Source: Klebsiella pneumoniae
GTDB taxonomy: Bacteria; Myxococcota_A; UBA796; SXON01
Direction: 5' to 3'
DNA: 64,000 nt
Assembly (NCBI GenBank): GCA_945862325.1
Contig: CAMAXZ010000003.1
Location: forward strand, 1 to 64,000
The notes beneath the pieces were generated by a model, which was not told where the DNA came from, did not search any database, and saw only the letters and a program-made list of their open reading frames with translations. Of this stretch, positions 50,370-59,534 are shown piece after piece (the stretch's first letter is position 1; each line of letters begins with the position of its first letter). The translations under genes were made by a program, and so were the position numbers.

Positions 50370-52215
50370 CCACCAACTCGAAGTCCAGCAGCTTCCCGTC
50401 GAGCCGAACGAGGATCGCGCGGCCTTTCCGTAGCTTCGCGTGGTTCTCGAAGAGGAACAGCGCGAGCGGGTTCATCAGGTCGCGCTCGACGGCGTTGAGC
50501 AGTCCGCGTCCGCCGTGATCGGTCCGGGCAGCGTCGACGAGCCGGCCGAGGGCGTCATCGTCGATGCGAAGGTCGACGCCCCAGCGCTCGCGGAGGTGAC
50601 CCTTGAGCGGGTCGAGCTTGCGCGCGAGGATCCCGAGGCGATTCGCGCGTTCGGTGACCGGCTGGAACACCACGATGTTGTCGCCGAGCCGGTTGAGGAG
50701 CTCGGGGCGCTTGAGCCGCTCGACGAAGTCCGCCTCGACCGCAGCCCGGAAGTGCCGTTCGTACTCCCCGGACTTCGCATCCTTGGGCGTGTTCGCCGCA
50801 CCGATGTTGCTCGTGAAGATGATCACGGTCTCGCTGAACCACGAGGTCTCGCCGCGCCCGTCCGTCAGGCGCCCGTCCTCCAGGATCTGGAGGAACTTGT
50901 CCAGGACGCGGGGATGGGCCTTCTCGACCTCATCGAAGAGGAGGACCGAAAACGGCCGTGCCGCGACCGCGTTGGTGAGCTGGCCGCCGTCCTCGAAGCC
51001 GACGTAGCCCGGGGGCGCGCCGACCAGCCGCTGGTCGCTGTGCTCGTGGTTGTACTCGCTCATGTCGAAGCGGATGCAGGCCGCCTCGTCGCCGAAAAGG
51101 AATTCGGCGCAAGCCTTGGCGAGCTCGGTCTTGCCGACCCCCGTCGGTCCGACGAAGAACAACGTGCCCTTTGGCTTGGTGCGTCGCGCGGAATGCTGGA
51201 GCCCCGCGAGACCGAGCCACGCCCGGACGATCATCGTCGAGACGTACTCGACGGCGGCGTCCTGCCCGATCACCCGCGCGCTGAGCGCTTCGCGGACACC
51301 GTGAAGCTTGTCCTCGGAGAGCTCCTCCCAAGGCGAGCGTTGGTCCCCCAGCCGGTACAGGTTCAGGAGTCGATCCGGCCGAAGCGCCGGCTCGACCGTT
51401 CTGGACAACGCGACAACCTGGCGCAGGTCGGCGGTGGTGAGCTGGTCTGTGAGATCCGCGAGAGCCTCGACCTTGGCTCGACGCTCGGGCTGAGTGGGAG
51501 CCCCCGGGGCGGCACGGGGGGCCTCGACGCGAATGTCGTCCGCGTGCCGGTCGAAGAATGCGCGTCGTTCCTCGCGAGAGGGGGACGGAACGGCTAGCAG
51601 GCGTACGCGCGGCTCTCCCTGGTAGAGCACGGGCGGCACGGCGCCGAGGCTCGCGGCGACAACAACGAGGAGCCCACGACCCCGTGCGAGCTGATCGCTG
51701 TCGACGCGCTGTACTGGCTCGCCGACGAGCGCCTTCCCGAGTTGCAGGATCCACTCCCGCTCGTTCCCGTCCGGGTGGGCAGGTTGTGTGACGAGGAGAT
51801 GGGACCAGTCGAGGATGAGGAGAGGGCGCTCCTCGCCGGCTCCGAGTACGGCTCTGTACTGCGCGAGCAGTTCGACGAGCTCGAGCCTTCGCCCGATTGC
51901 CGAGGGCGGTTCGTCGTCCTCGCCAGTGTCGTAGGTCGCGCCCGATCGCGCGCCCCCGCCGACCCGCGCGGTGACAGCAGCGTCCCACCGTTCGGCCTCG
52001 CGGTCGGTGCCGAATCGGAGCCCGTCGACGCGGTCCCAGACCGCGCGGATGGTGTACCCGTCGGCCGACTCCGAGAGGAGCGTCGGGAGGGTGACGTAGC
52101 GCGACCCGCCGGCCGGGAACACGTCTCGCGTGTTGCCGTACAGCACGAGTCCTGCGCGGACGCGAGCCTCACGCAAGACAGCCTCGAACCAGTCCGGGCG
52201 CTTTGCCATCCTCAA
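50362..52215 (-). CDS. ClpB-like AAA+ ATPase with degenerate N-terminal half
   Basis: LFFVGPTGVGKTELAKACAEFLF, IRFDMSEYNHEHSDQRLVGAPPGYVGFEDGGQLTNAV, VLLFDEVEKAHPRVLDKFLQILEDGRLTDGRG, IFTSNIGA. Confidence 0.95.
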   Translation of the reverse strand: MRMAKRPDWFEAVLREARVRAGLVLYGNTRDVFPAGGSRYVTLPTLLSESADGYTIRAVWDRVDGLRFGTDREAERWDAAVTARVGGGARSGATYDTGEDDEPPSAIGRRLELVELLAQYRAVLGAGEERPLLILDWSHLLVTQPAHPDGNEREWILQLGKALVGEPVQRVDSDQLARGRGLLVVVAASLGAVPPVLYQGEPRVRLLAVPSPSREERRAFFDRHADDIRVEAPRAAPGAPTQPERRAKVEALADLTDQLTTADLRQVVALSRTVEPALRPDRLLNLYRLGDQRSPWEELSEDKLHGVREALSARVIGQDAAVEYVSTMIVRAWLGLAGLQHSARRTKPKGTLFFVGPTGVGKTELAKACAEFLFGDEAACIRFDMSEYNHEHSDQRLVGAPPGYVGFEDGGQLTNAVAARPFSVLLFDEVEKAHPRVLDKFLQILEDGRLTDGRGETSWFSETVIIFTSNIGAANTPKDAKSGEYERHFRAAVEADFVERLKRPELLNRLGDNIVVFQPVTERANRLGILARKLDPLKGHLRERWGVDLRIDDDALGRLVDAARTDHGGRGLLNAVERDLMNPLALFLFENHAKLRKGRAILVRLDGKLLDFELVDA

Positions 52216-53078
52216 CCTCGCTTTCGGGTATTGCCACCCGGGATGTCCTGAGCGCCCTTCGTCAAGCGATCGGGGCTCTTCCAGACCACCTGCGGAGGTC
52301 CGAGCTTCACGCCGAACTTGTCCCGGAGGGACACTTCGACCTTCTCCAGGTCCCGGGCGCAGGCGCGCCCTTCGTAGCCGTCCAGGTCGAACGTCATGCG
52401 GCCTTCGACGCTCACTTCGAACCGCGCGCGGCGGCCCGAGGCGAGCCGACCTTCGAGCACCACCACATCCGCGGTGAGCTGCGGGCCAACCGTGACGAAG
52501 CCCATGTCCTTGAGCGACTTCAGGAGGCCCTTCACGACCTCGCGGCGGACCCGCTCGTCCAGGTCGCTCGCGCGAGCGGCGACGAGGTCGCCTTCCGCCG
52601 CGACGAGCAGGCTCATGGACGCGGCGACGTCGCCAGCCTCTGCCCGTTGGAGCGCGGCGCGGGCGGCGATTCCAGCGGTCCCAGCGTTCCCGGGCCCTGC
52701 ATGGAGCGTCGCCACGGCGTCAGTGCGCTGCACGGCGGCCCGCGCGCGGGCGACCGCTACGGTCTGTTCCTGGCTCCAAGCACGCGCCTTCGACTCGGCC
52801 CCTGCGAGCGCAGTCTGGAGCCGCGCTGGAACGTCCGAGAGGTCCTGGAGCGCGGCGTCGGGCCGGTCCGCGATCGCCGCGCGCCCGAGCGACAGGGCCG
52901 CCGCAACATCACGAAGGTCCGTTGCCGCTAACTGCTGAACCGACACGTCTCGGACCTCCCGGAGCGCTGCCTCGCAGGCCTCCACCAAGGCCGTGCACTC
53001 GGCGCGCACCTGAGAGAGGCGGAGCTGCTCCTTCCGTGCCTGCTCCAGTTCGAGGAGCCGCTGTCCGCTCATGCTCAT
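52212..53078 (-). CDS. Coiled-coil hypothetical protein
   Basis: Long Ala/Glu/Arg helical region, then VSVEGRMTFDLDGYEGRACARDLEKVEVSLRDKFGV; 4-bp overlaps both sides. Confidence 0.75.
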   Translation of the reverse strand: MSMSGQRLLELEQARKEQLRLSQVRAECTALVEACEAALREVRDVSVQQLAATDLRDVAAALSLGRAAIADRPDAALQDLSDVPARLQTALAGAESKARAWSQEQTVAVARARAAVQRTDAVATLHAGPGNAGTAGIAARAALQRAEAGDVAASMSLLVAAEGDLVAARASDLDERVRREVVKGLLKSLKDMGFVTVGPQLTADVVVLEGRLASGRRARFEVSVEGRMTFDLDGYEGRACARDLEKVEVSLRDKFGVKLGPPQVVWKSPDRLTKGAQDIPGGNTRKRG

Positions 53079-55696
53079 CGGCGTTTCTTATCCTTCTTCT
53101 TCAAGTTCTTGCTGCTCGGCTCGGGCGTCACCGCGGCAGTCGGGTCGCTGGCGACGTCGTTGAGCGCGCCCTCTCCGTACCCGAGACCGAGCCAAGCATC
53201 GCGAGTCTCGCGCCACACGGAGGATCCTCGCTTACGCGCGTCGCGAAGCGCCGCGGCGTGCTCCCGCACCACGGCGAGCGCGACGGGGACCACCTCCTCA
53301 CCGAGGGCCGGCGCGAGGGCGGCGATCTCACCCAGCCACCACACCACGCCCTCGATTCTGGCGGGGCGTTGGATTTCGGATGTGAGCCGCCGCGCCCATT
53401 TCGTGAGCGCCTTCCTTCCGGCGGGGAAGGCCAGATCGGACGCGAACCGTGCGACCTCGTCGCCGTGTTCCGGCGCGTTGAACATGCCCAACCAGTCGGG
53501 GAGCGAGCGATCGACGAACGGGGTCCAGTCCTCGTCAGTGATCCCCTTTGCGCCCCCCTGCGCGAACGCCGCTCGAACCCGGGCGATGCTCTGGGTCGTC
53601 GGAGTTTCGCCGAGGAGGATCGTCGCGAGCCGCATTGCTGGGAGGAGCGATCCGACGAAGCGGAGAGTCGTGCCGGCGTCGTTCGCGCGCCCGTCCAGAA
53701 GGGCGCTGACGACCTCCGCAGCACGATCCTCGAAGCGCGGGCCTGCGAGCTCCCGGAGCCCTTCTGCGCGCCCGCCCCACATCTGCATTCCGGCGAGGGA
53801 GTTCGGCCGCGGTATCTTCGTGAGACATGCGTCTGCCCATTCCCGGGCGTCGCTCTGGCTCATCAGGCGCGTGACCAGCGCGGCGCGCCGCTTGATCTTC
53901 TCCTCGGACCACTCCTCGGGGACCAGCACCTCGTCGCGCGCCTCGCGCCAGGAGCGGCAGGATCGCGCCACTCCTGTTCGCCAGCGGGAGTCGGCCGCCG
54001 CTGCGATCGCGACGAGCCGGTTGACGCCCTCCTCGATGCCTTGGGTGCGCTTCGCCCATGCGGCCACGGCGAAGTCAACGTAGGCGTCGGCGGTGACGGA
54101 CGCCGGGGCCCAGGTCGCGAGGCGCTCGATCAGGCCGTCAGGGAAGGCCGGGCTCCGACGACAGGCCGCCACCACGCCATCCCAGGCCGCGACGCCGGCC
54201 TGCTCGAATGTGGCGGTAGAAAGTGCAGGTGCGTGGGCCCGAGCGGCGGCGCCGAGGCTCCGCATGAGCGGCACCCGCTCGATCCCCGGCGCCAACGACG
54301 CCGCCAGCCGCACGATGGAAGCGGCCTCGGTCCCGACGGGCGCGAAGGCAAGCCGCGCAAGGGCGACGCGCACCCGATCGTCAGCGAGGAGCCCGTTCAC
54401 CTTTGCATCCACGCCGTCGAGCGGGCTTCGGTCGATGGATGGCTCGGTGGGGATGACGGCGACCAGTCCGGGCAGGCTTGCGAGCGCCGCGTGGACCAGC
54501 TCCTCCCGGCACGTGGCCGCAGGAGCATCCCGCAGAGTGCCGGCAAGTTCCATCACGAATGGTCGGCCGCCGCACCTGAGCTTCACGTCGTCGATCAGGA
54601 GGCCTCGTGTGCCATCGACGACCAACGCACCCGACACCGCGCCGTCGATCTCCACCTGAAGTCCGATGCCCGTCCGCCCTTCCCAGGCGAAGATGCTGGT
54701 GTCTTGTGCACCCACGACGAGCACCCGCACGCCTCGCTGTGCCGCGGCCCGGAGATCCTCCTCGAGTCCCGCAGCGCCGCCCCAACAGGCATGAAGCACG
54801 ATCTCGGTCATGGCCTCGCCGAGCATCCTGCGCGCCCGTGCTTCGACGTCGGCCGCGGGGACGAGCTCGCCGACGCTGCGCCGCCACGTCGAGAACGCAC
54901 TCTCCTTGGAACAACGCGGCGGCGTCGTCTCTCCCCACTCGCCCGTCACGGGATGGACTGGTAGGACCCCGTCTTGTTCGAGGTCACGACTCGCCAGGAA
55001 CTCCCGCGCCTTCTTGGTGATCCCCTCCGGCTCCGCGGAGAGATCACCATCGGCGGAAAGGTGAAGGTGTACGGGGACGGGCCGCCAGTGCACCGCGGGA
55101 GCGCCCACCCATACCGACTCGCTCGACGTGTGGATCGCGCGTACCTCCGCGTCACCCTTGAGAATATCGGGATGGAACCGCCGCATCACAGAGCGGACCC
55201 GTTCGAGGCCGAGGGTATCCCGAGGCTCACCCACCTCGCCTTCGAGAAACCGGGCCTCCACCCACCGCTGGTGGCCAGCGGGTTCGGGCAGGTCCTCGTT
55301 GGTGAGAGCGTCGACGTAGAAGGTGACGCCGTGGGTGGACGGCTCGGCTTCGATCTGGCCCCTCCGGTAGAGACGCTCGCCAAGCTCCGTAAATGCCAGG
55401 TCTGAGAAATCGGTCGTCCCGCCCTCGCGGGGCGCAAGTGCGCGCAACCGGACGACCTCCCGAAGCGTGTCGCGGAGGAACCCGGGATCGTCGAGGCCGA
55501 GCTCCTCGGCCACCTCCGACAACGGCGGCGGTCCGTCACGGAACTCGTCCATGATGCGCAGGAGCGCCCATTCGAGTGCGGTCAGCCTGCGCGGCTCGAC
55601 GACCTCGACCTGGAGCGGCACGACTTCGAGCGGCCACCACAGCTCGAAGCTACATGTCGCGCTATCCGAGGAGCTGGCGGGCAACGCGCCTCCCAC
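53075..55696 (-). CDS. Large uncharacterised protein: wHTH-like N-terminus, degenerate PLD-like middle, helical C-terminus
   Basis: LTALEWALLRIMDEFRDGPPPLSEVAEELGLDDPGFLRDTLREVVRLRAL; EEDLRAAAQRGVRVLVVGAQD; basic tail SKNLKKKDKKRR; overlaps helicase gene by 35 bp. Confidence 0.75.
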   Translation of the reverse strand: MGGALPASSSDSATCSFELWWPLEVVPLQVEVVEPRRLTALEWALLRIMDEFRDGPPPLSEVAEELGLDDPGFLRDTLREVVRLRALAPREGGTTDFSDLAFTELGERLYRRGQIEAEPSTHGVTFYVDALTNEDLPEPAGHQRWVEARFLEGEVGEPRDTLGLERVRSVMRRFHPDILKGDAEVRAIHTSSESVWVGAPAVHWRPVPVHLHLSADGDLSAEPEGITKKAREFLASRDLEQDGVLPVHPVTGEWGETTPPRCSKESAFSTWRRSVGELVPAADVEARARRMLGEAMTEIVLHACWGGAAGLEEDLRAAAQRGVRVLVVGAQDTSIFAWEGRTGIGLQVEIDGAVSGALVVDGTRGLLIDDVKLRCGGRPFVMELAGTLRDAPAATCREELVHAALASLPGLVAVIPTEPSIDRSPLDGVDAKVNGLLADDRVRVALARLAFAPVGTEAASIVRLAASLAPGIERVPLMRSLGAAARAHAPALSTATFEQAGVAAWDGVVAACRRSPAFPDGLIERLATWAPASVTADAYVDFAVAAWAKRTQGIEEGVNRLVAIAAAADSRWRTGVARSCRSWREARDEVLVPEEWSEEKIKRRAALVTRLMSQSDAREWADACLTKIPRPNSLAGMQMWGGRAEGLRELAGPRFEDRAAEVVSALLDGRANDAGTTLRFVGSLLPAMRLATILLGETPTTQSIARVRAAFAQGGAKGITDEDWTPFVDRSLPDWLGMFNAPEHGDEVARFASDLAFPAGRKALTKWARRLTSEIQRPARIEGVVWWLGEIAALAPALGEEVVPVALAVVREHAAALRDARKRGSSVWRETRDAWLGLGYGEGALNDVASDPTAAVTPEPSSKNLKKKDKKRR

Positions 55697-58600
55697 CGCT
55701 CGTTCGCGCGTGATCGAGGATGTTGGCGTAGACAGCTCGGTCCTCGGGGGGGCCGCCCGCGATAGGGGGCAGCGGGACGGGTGCGTTCTTCCACGTGTCG
55801 GCCGCCCCGACGATGACCAGCAACTGCTGGGCGCGCGACAGCCCCACGTTGATCCGCTGGTACTCGCGGACGAACTCCCCCATCTTGCCTCGCTTGGAGC
55901 GGACGAGGCTGGCGACGATGATGGGCTTCTCCATGCCCTGGAAGCGATCTACGGTGTTGGTACGGAGGTCCATGCCGACGAAGGCGTCGGGACACTCTTT
56001 TCGAGCTTCATCGAGCGTTGTTCGGATCGCGTCGAGCTGGGCGGCGTAGAATGTCAGGACTCCGACCTCGCGCCGCGCCCGTACTTCGACCGTCTCCCCA
56101 GCGCGCGCGGCCCGGTCGGGCTTCTGTGCCCGCCCTTCAACACGAACCCGTCGCTCCTCGAACAGCTCGTCGAGCGTCTCTCGCGGCATTTTCGGCAACC
56201 GGCCGACGAGGATGTCGAGGAGGCTGCGACCCTCCTCCTCGCGCGAAGGGATCACCTCGATCTCGCCCGTGTACCCGCGCTCGATGAGCGCCCTGCCGAT
56301 GCGGACAACCGTCGCAACGACGAGGTCCACCTCCAGCCAATTGCGCTTGCCGCTCAAGACCTGTTCTTCCTCGAATGGTTCTCCCTTGGGTGTGAGCGAG
56401 GAGTCCACCCACAGCAGGTGCTGCCGGGGTTCGAGGAACAGCCCGCCGCGCTTGTCGGCGATCGTGAGGTGGTGCGGGCGCCGGGCCGCGAGCGTGTCTC
56501 GATCGGGGCCGGCTTCCAAGCGGCCGTCGTAGAACTGGTTCACGACGTCCATGATCTGCGGGTGCATCCGGTACTGCGTCCAGAGTGTGGCCTTGATCGC
56601 GTCGTTTGCCTGTTCGTACAGCTCTTCGAAGAGGCTCGCGGTCACCATGCGTTTGTAGGCGTTGAACTCCTCCTCCGTGATCTGCCCCTCCTGCCGTGCC
56701 TCGCCGAACGACCCGTCCTGCTCGCGGAACATCGGGGGCAGCTGCCGGTGGTCCCCGACCAGCACCACCTTGCGCCCCAGCAGCATGGGCAGGATCAGCT
56801 CTGGAGGCGTCGCCTTGCTCACTTCATCGACGATCACGATGTCGAAAGGCTTGAACTCCTTGTCCTGCCAGGTCTTCTTCTTTCCCGCCTCGTTGCAGGT
56901 CATGCCGAGGACGTTCGCCTGCCGGATGTAGAGCACCTGAAGCTGCTCACGGTCGGATTGGGAGATCTTGCCGAGACGATCAAGCCATTCCCCCTGCAAA
57001 CCCTTCCACCGCCGGGCCCTCGCGCGCCGCGCGGCGCTCTCGGCTTCGCGCTCGCTGACGACGCGCGCAGCCCGCGCGACCTCATCCAGCGACGGCGACG
57101 GAGCAGTTTCGCCCAGGAGGTCGCGCCAGTCCGCGTCCCATGCCGCCGTCAGCGCGGCCAGCATCCCTGCCGTGCGTAGGCTTCGCGCGCTCGCGCTCTC
57201 CACCGCGGCGCGGGCACTTTCGAATGCTTCCCGAGAGTGGCGGACGCCGTCCTTGCCGAGCGTAAGCGCCTCCTCCGCGGCGGCGGCTGCCGCGTCGATC
57301 GCGACGGCGACTTCACGCCGTGCCTGAAGTGCCTCTTCGCTCTCGGCGAGTCGGGCGCGGACGCCGGCACGCGCGCGCACTACGGCGGCGAGCCCCGCCG
57401 CGTCGGGTCGAAGCGAGTCGGCGACCGCCGCCAGGTCGGGTGGGACGTTGTCTCCGTACAAGACGAGAGCCGACCGATGGACGGTGCCCGTCGCCTTCGC
57501 CCACCCGCCTCGCTCGAGCTCTCTGAGCCGACGGTTCACGTCAATGATCCGCAGAGCATCAGCCTCATCCTCGGAGTCCGACAAGCGCTGCTTCTCCCGG
57601 CGGAGCTGGGCGACCTCCTCGGTGGCGCTTTCGCGTACGCCGGGTTCCTCCAGCGCGTCGAGCGCGTCCGCCAAGGACCGCAGGGGCCGGATCGCCGCGA
57701 TCTCGGCAGCGATACGGCGAAGCTCCCCGGTGTCGATCTCTCCCTTGATCGGGGAGAGGTCCTGCGGCTGTTCGGCCGCTTCCTGTGCCCACGAGCGGAG
57801 GCCAGCCCACACGTCGCGTCGCAAACCGGCAGCTGACTGGACACTTTCTGCGGTTGCCAGGTCGACACGCGAGCGCGCGGAAGTCGCGAGCGCGGCCTCG
57901 TGTGCTGCGTCTGCCTCTCCGGCATCCCGAACGGTTCCCTGATGCTCTCGGGCATGACGGCGCAGCGAGGTGATCAGCGCCGCCCGCCGCGAGGCGTCGG
58001 CCTCCATGCCGGTCGCGGCCTCCATGCGCTGCCGGCACTGCTCGGCGATGCCGGCGAACCATCGGCTGACGACATTTTCGGCGAGGAAGTCCTTGAACTC
58101 ATCATCGACCTTGCTCGGATCCCCCAGGCGGAGGCGACGAACCGCGGGCGTGTCCGAGAGCCGGGCCAGCGCGTTGTCCACCGCGAGGTTCGTCTGCGAC
58201 GCGACGAGCACCCGCTGCCCCGCCAGGGCGGCGCGAAGACAGATATCGGCGATGACCGTTGTCTTGCCGGTTCCCGGTGGCCCTTGGACCAGGCAAAGAT
58301 CCGGAGCCGCCATCGCCTTTTGCACGGCCTCTTGTTGGCCCTCGTTCAGCTCCCGGCCGCCGCGCACGGTGGAAAGCGGATCTGGTTGGGAAACCGGGAC
58401 ACCTGCACTGGACGCGCTGAACACGAAGTCGGCCAACCTGGGGCAAAAGCCCTGGCTGTTCTTCAGCCGGTCGATCCCCATCCGCTGGTTGCTGATCGGA
58501 CTGAGGTCCCCCGCGATGGCCGACATCAGCTGACCGCGCGTGGGCAGCTCGCGCTTCTGGAGCGCTTTCGTGTCCTCCTCGTCGAGTCGGATGACGAGGC

Positions 58601-59534
58601 GCTTCTGCCGGTCCGTAACGATCGTCGCCTTTCCCCAGCCCTTCGTGTCTTCGTCGTGCCGGGGGTTGATCGGGTAGATCTTATCGATTTTCGCTAGTTT
58701 GACGAGATCCGGATCGCGCTCACGCCGGCGTCGTCGCTCCGAATCGCCGCCCTCCGGCTCGGGGTCCGGCGGAGGTGGCGCCGCACCGACCTCCAGGCCC
58801 TGCACCCGCCGATCCTTCGGAATCGCGTCCGCATCCACGAGAAACGCGATCCGATCCTCGGCCTCCCAGCGCCACGCCAGGTACGGGAACTTGATTTGGT
58901 TTCGCAGGACCAGCTGCTCCTTCCAGTCCAGGTACTTCCGCCAGGACTGGAGGCGCTTGTTCGTCTCGGCGCGGTGAAGGGGAAGGCCGCCGAGCCGCTG
59001 GAAATCCTCGGTGGACATGAACTGTTCGGCATCATTCCAATGGATGCACCCCGATACCTGCGCTTCGAAGTCACGGCGCAACACATGGGGGGTGACCTCC
59101 CATCGGTTCACCACGAGCTTGCCCTGCTTCCGGATCGCTGAGAGCCCGAGCGTGAACCCGCCCCGCCCGAAGGTCTCGGCGAGCGGACCCTCGCATACAG
59201 GCCGGAACAGGAGCGAGCGGAAGTGCTCAGGCACGGGGCCGGGACTGTCCTCTATGTTGGACACGAGCAGGGTTCCGGGGACCCCCGCCGGGAGAACCGC
59301 GTTGAGGTACGCGGAGAGCGCGTCGTTGACCGGCATCTCCTCGCCGACGAAGGCGATGAGGAAGTCGCGGATGGCGCCGCCGCGCTCCTCAAGTCCTTGG
59401 ATCTCGAACGAGAGGTTGTCGAGGTGGATGTCGTCAGGCGGGCCCGAACGGGCCGCCGGAGAAGCCGCTGGCCGCGGCCGGAACGGCGGGAACGCCGCCA
59501 GACGGCCCATGAGGGCTCGTTGAGACGGAGTCAT
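55662..59534 (-). CDS. SF1 superfamily helicase (AAA_11/AAA_12, COG1112-type)
   Basis: LVQGPPGTGKTTVIADICLRAAL; DIVIVDEVSKATPPELILPMLLGRKVVLVGDHRQLPPMF; VDRFQGMEKPIIVASLVRSKRGKMGEFVREYQRINVGLSRAQ. Confidence 0.95.
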   Translation of the reverse strand: MTPSQRALMGRLAAFPPFRPRPAASPAARSGPPDDIHLDNLSFEIQGLEERGGAIRDFLIAFVGEEMPVNDALSAYLNAVLPAGVPGTLLVSNIEDSPGPVPEHFRSLLFRPVCEGPLAETFGRGGFTLGLSAIRKQGKLVVNRWEVTPHVLRRDFEAQVSGCIHWNDAEQFMSTEDFQRLGGLPLHRAETNKRLQSWRKYLDWKEQLVLRNQIKFPYLAWRWEAEDRIAFLVDADAIPKDRRVQGLEVGAAPPPPDPEPEGGDSERRRRRERDPDLVKLAKIDKIYPINPRHDEDTKGWGKATIVTDRQKRLVIRLDEEDTKALQKRELPTRGQLMSAIAGDLSPISNQRMGIDRLKNSQGFCPRLADFVFSASSAGVPVSQPDPLSTVRGGRELNEGQQEAVQKAMAAPDLCLVQGPPGTGKTTVIADICLRAALAGQRVLVASQTNLAVDNALARLSDTPAVRRLRLGDPSKVDDEFKDFLAENVVSRWFAGIAEQCRQRMEAATGMEADASRRAALITSLRRHAREHQGTVRDAGEADAAHEAALATSARSRVDLATAESVQSAAGLRRDVWAGLRSWAQEAAEQPQDLSPIKGEIDTGELRRIAAEIAAIRPLRSLADALDALEEPGVRESATEEVAQLRREKQRLSDSEDEADALRIIDVNRRLRELERGGWAKATGTVHRSALVLYGDNVPPDLAAVADSLRPDAAGLAAVVRARAGVRARLAESEEALQARREVAVAIDAAAAAAEEALTLGKDGVRHSREAFESARAAVESASARSLRTAGMLAALTAAWDADWRDLLGETAPSPSLDEVARAARVVSEREAESAARRARARRWKGLQGEWLDRLGKISQSDREQLQVLYIRQANVLGMTCNEAGKKKTWQDKEFKPFDIVIVDEVSKATPPELILPMLLGRKVVLVGDHRQLPPMFREQDGSFGEARQEGQITEEEFNAYKRMVTASLFEELYEQANDAIKATLWTQYRMHPQIMDVVNQFYDGRLEAGPDRDTLAARRPHHLTIADKRGGLFLEPRQHLLWVDSSLTPKGEPFEEEQVLSGKRNWLEVDLVVATVVRIGRALIERGYTGEIEVIPSREEEGRSLLDILVGRLPKMPRETLDELFEERRVRVEGRAQKPDRAARAGETVEVRARREVGVLTFYAAQLDAIRTTLDEARKECPDAFVGMDLRTNTVDRFQGMEKPIIVASLVRSKRGKMGEFVREYQRINVGLSRAQQLLVIVGAADTWKNAPVPLPPIAGGPPEDRAVYANILDHARTSGGRRVARQLLG

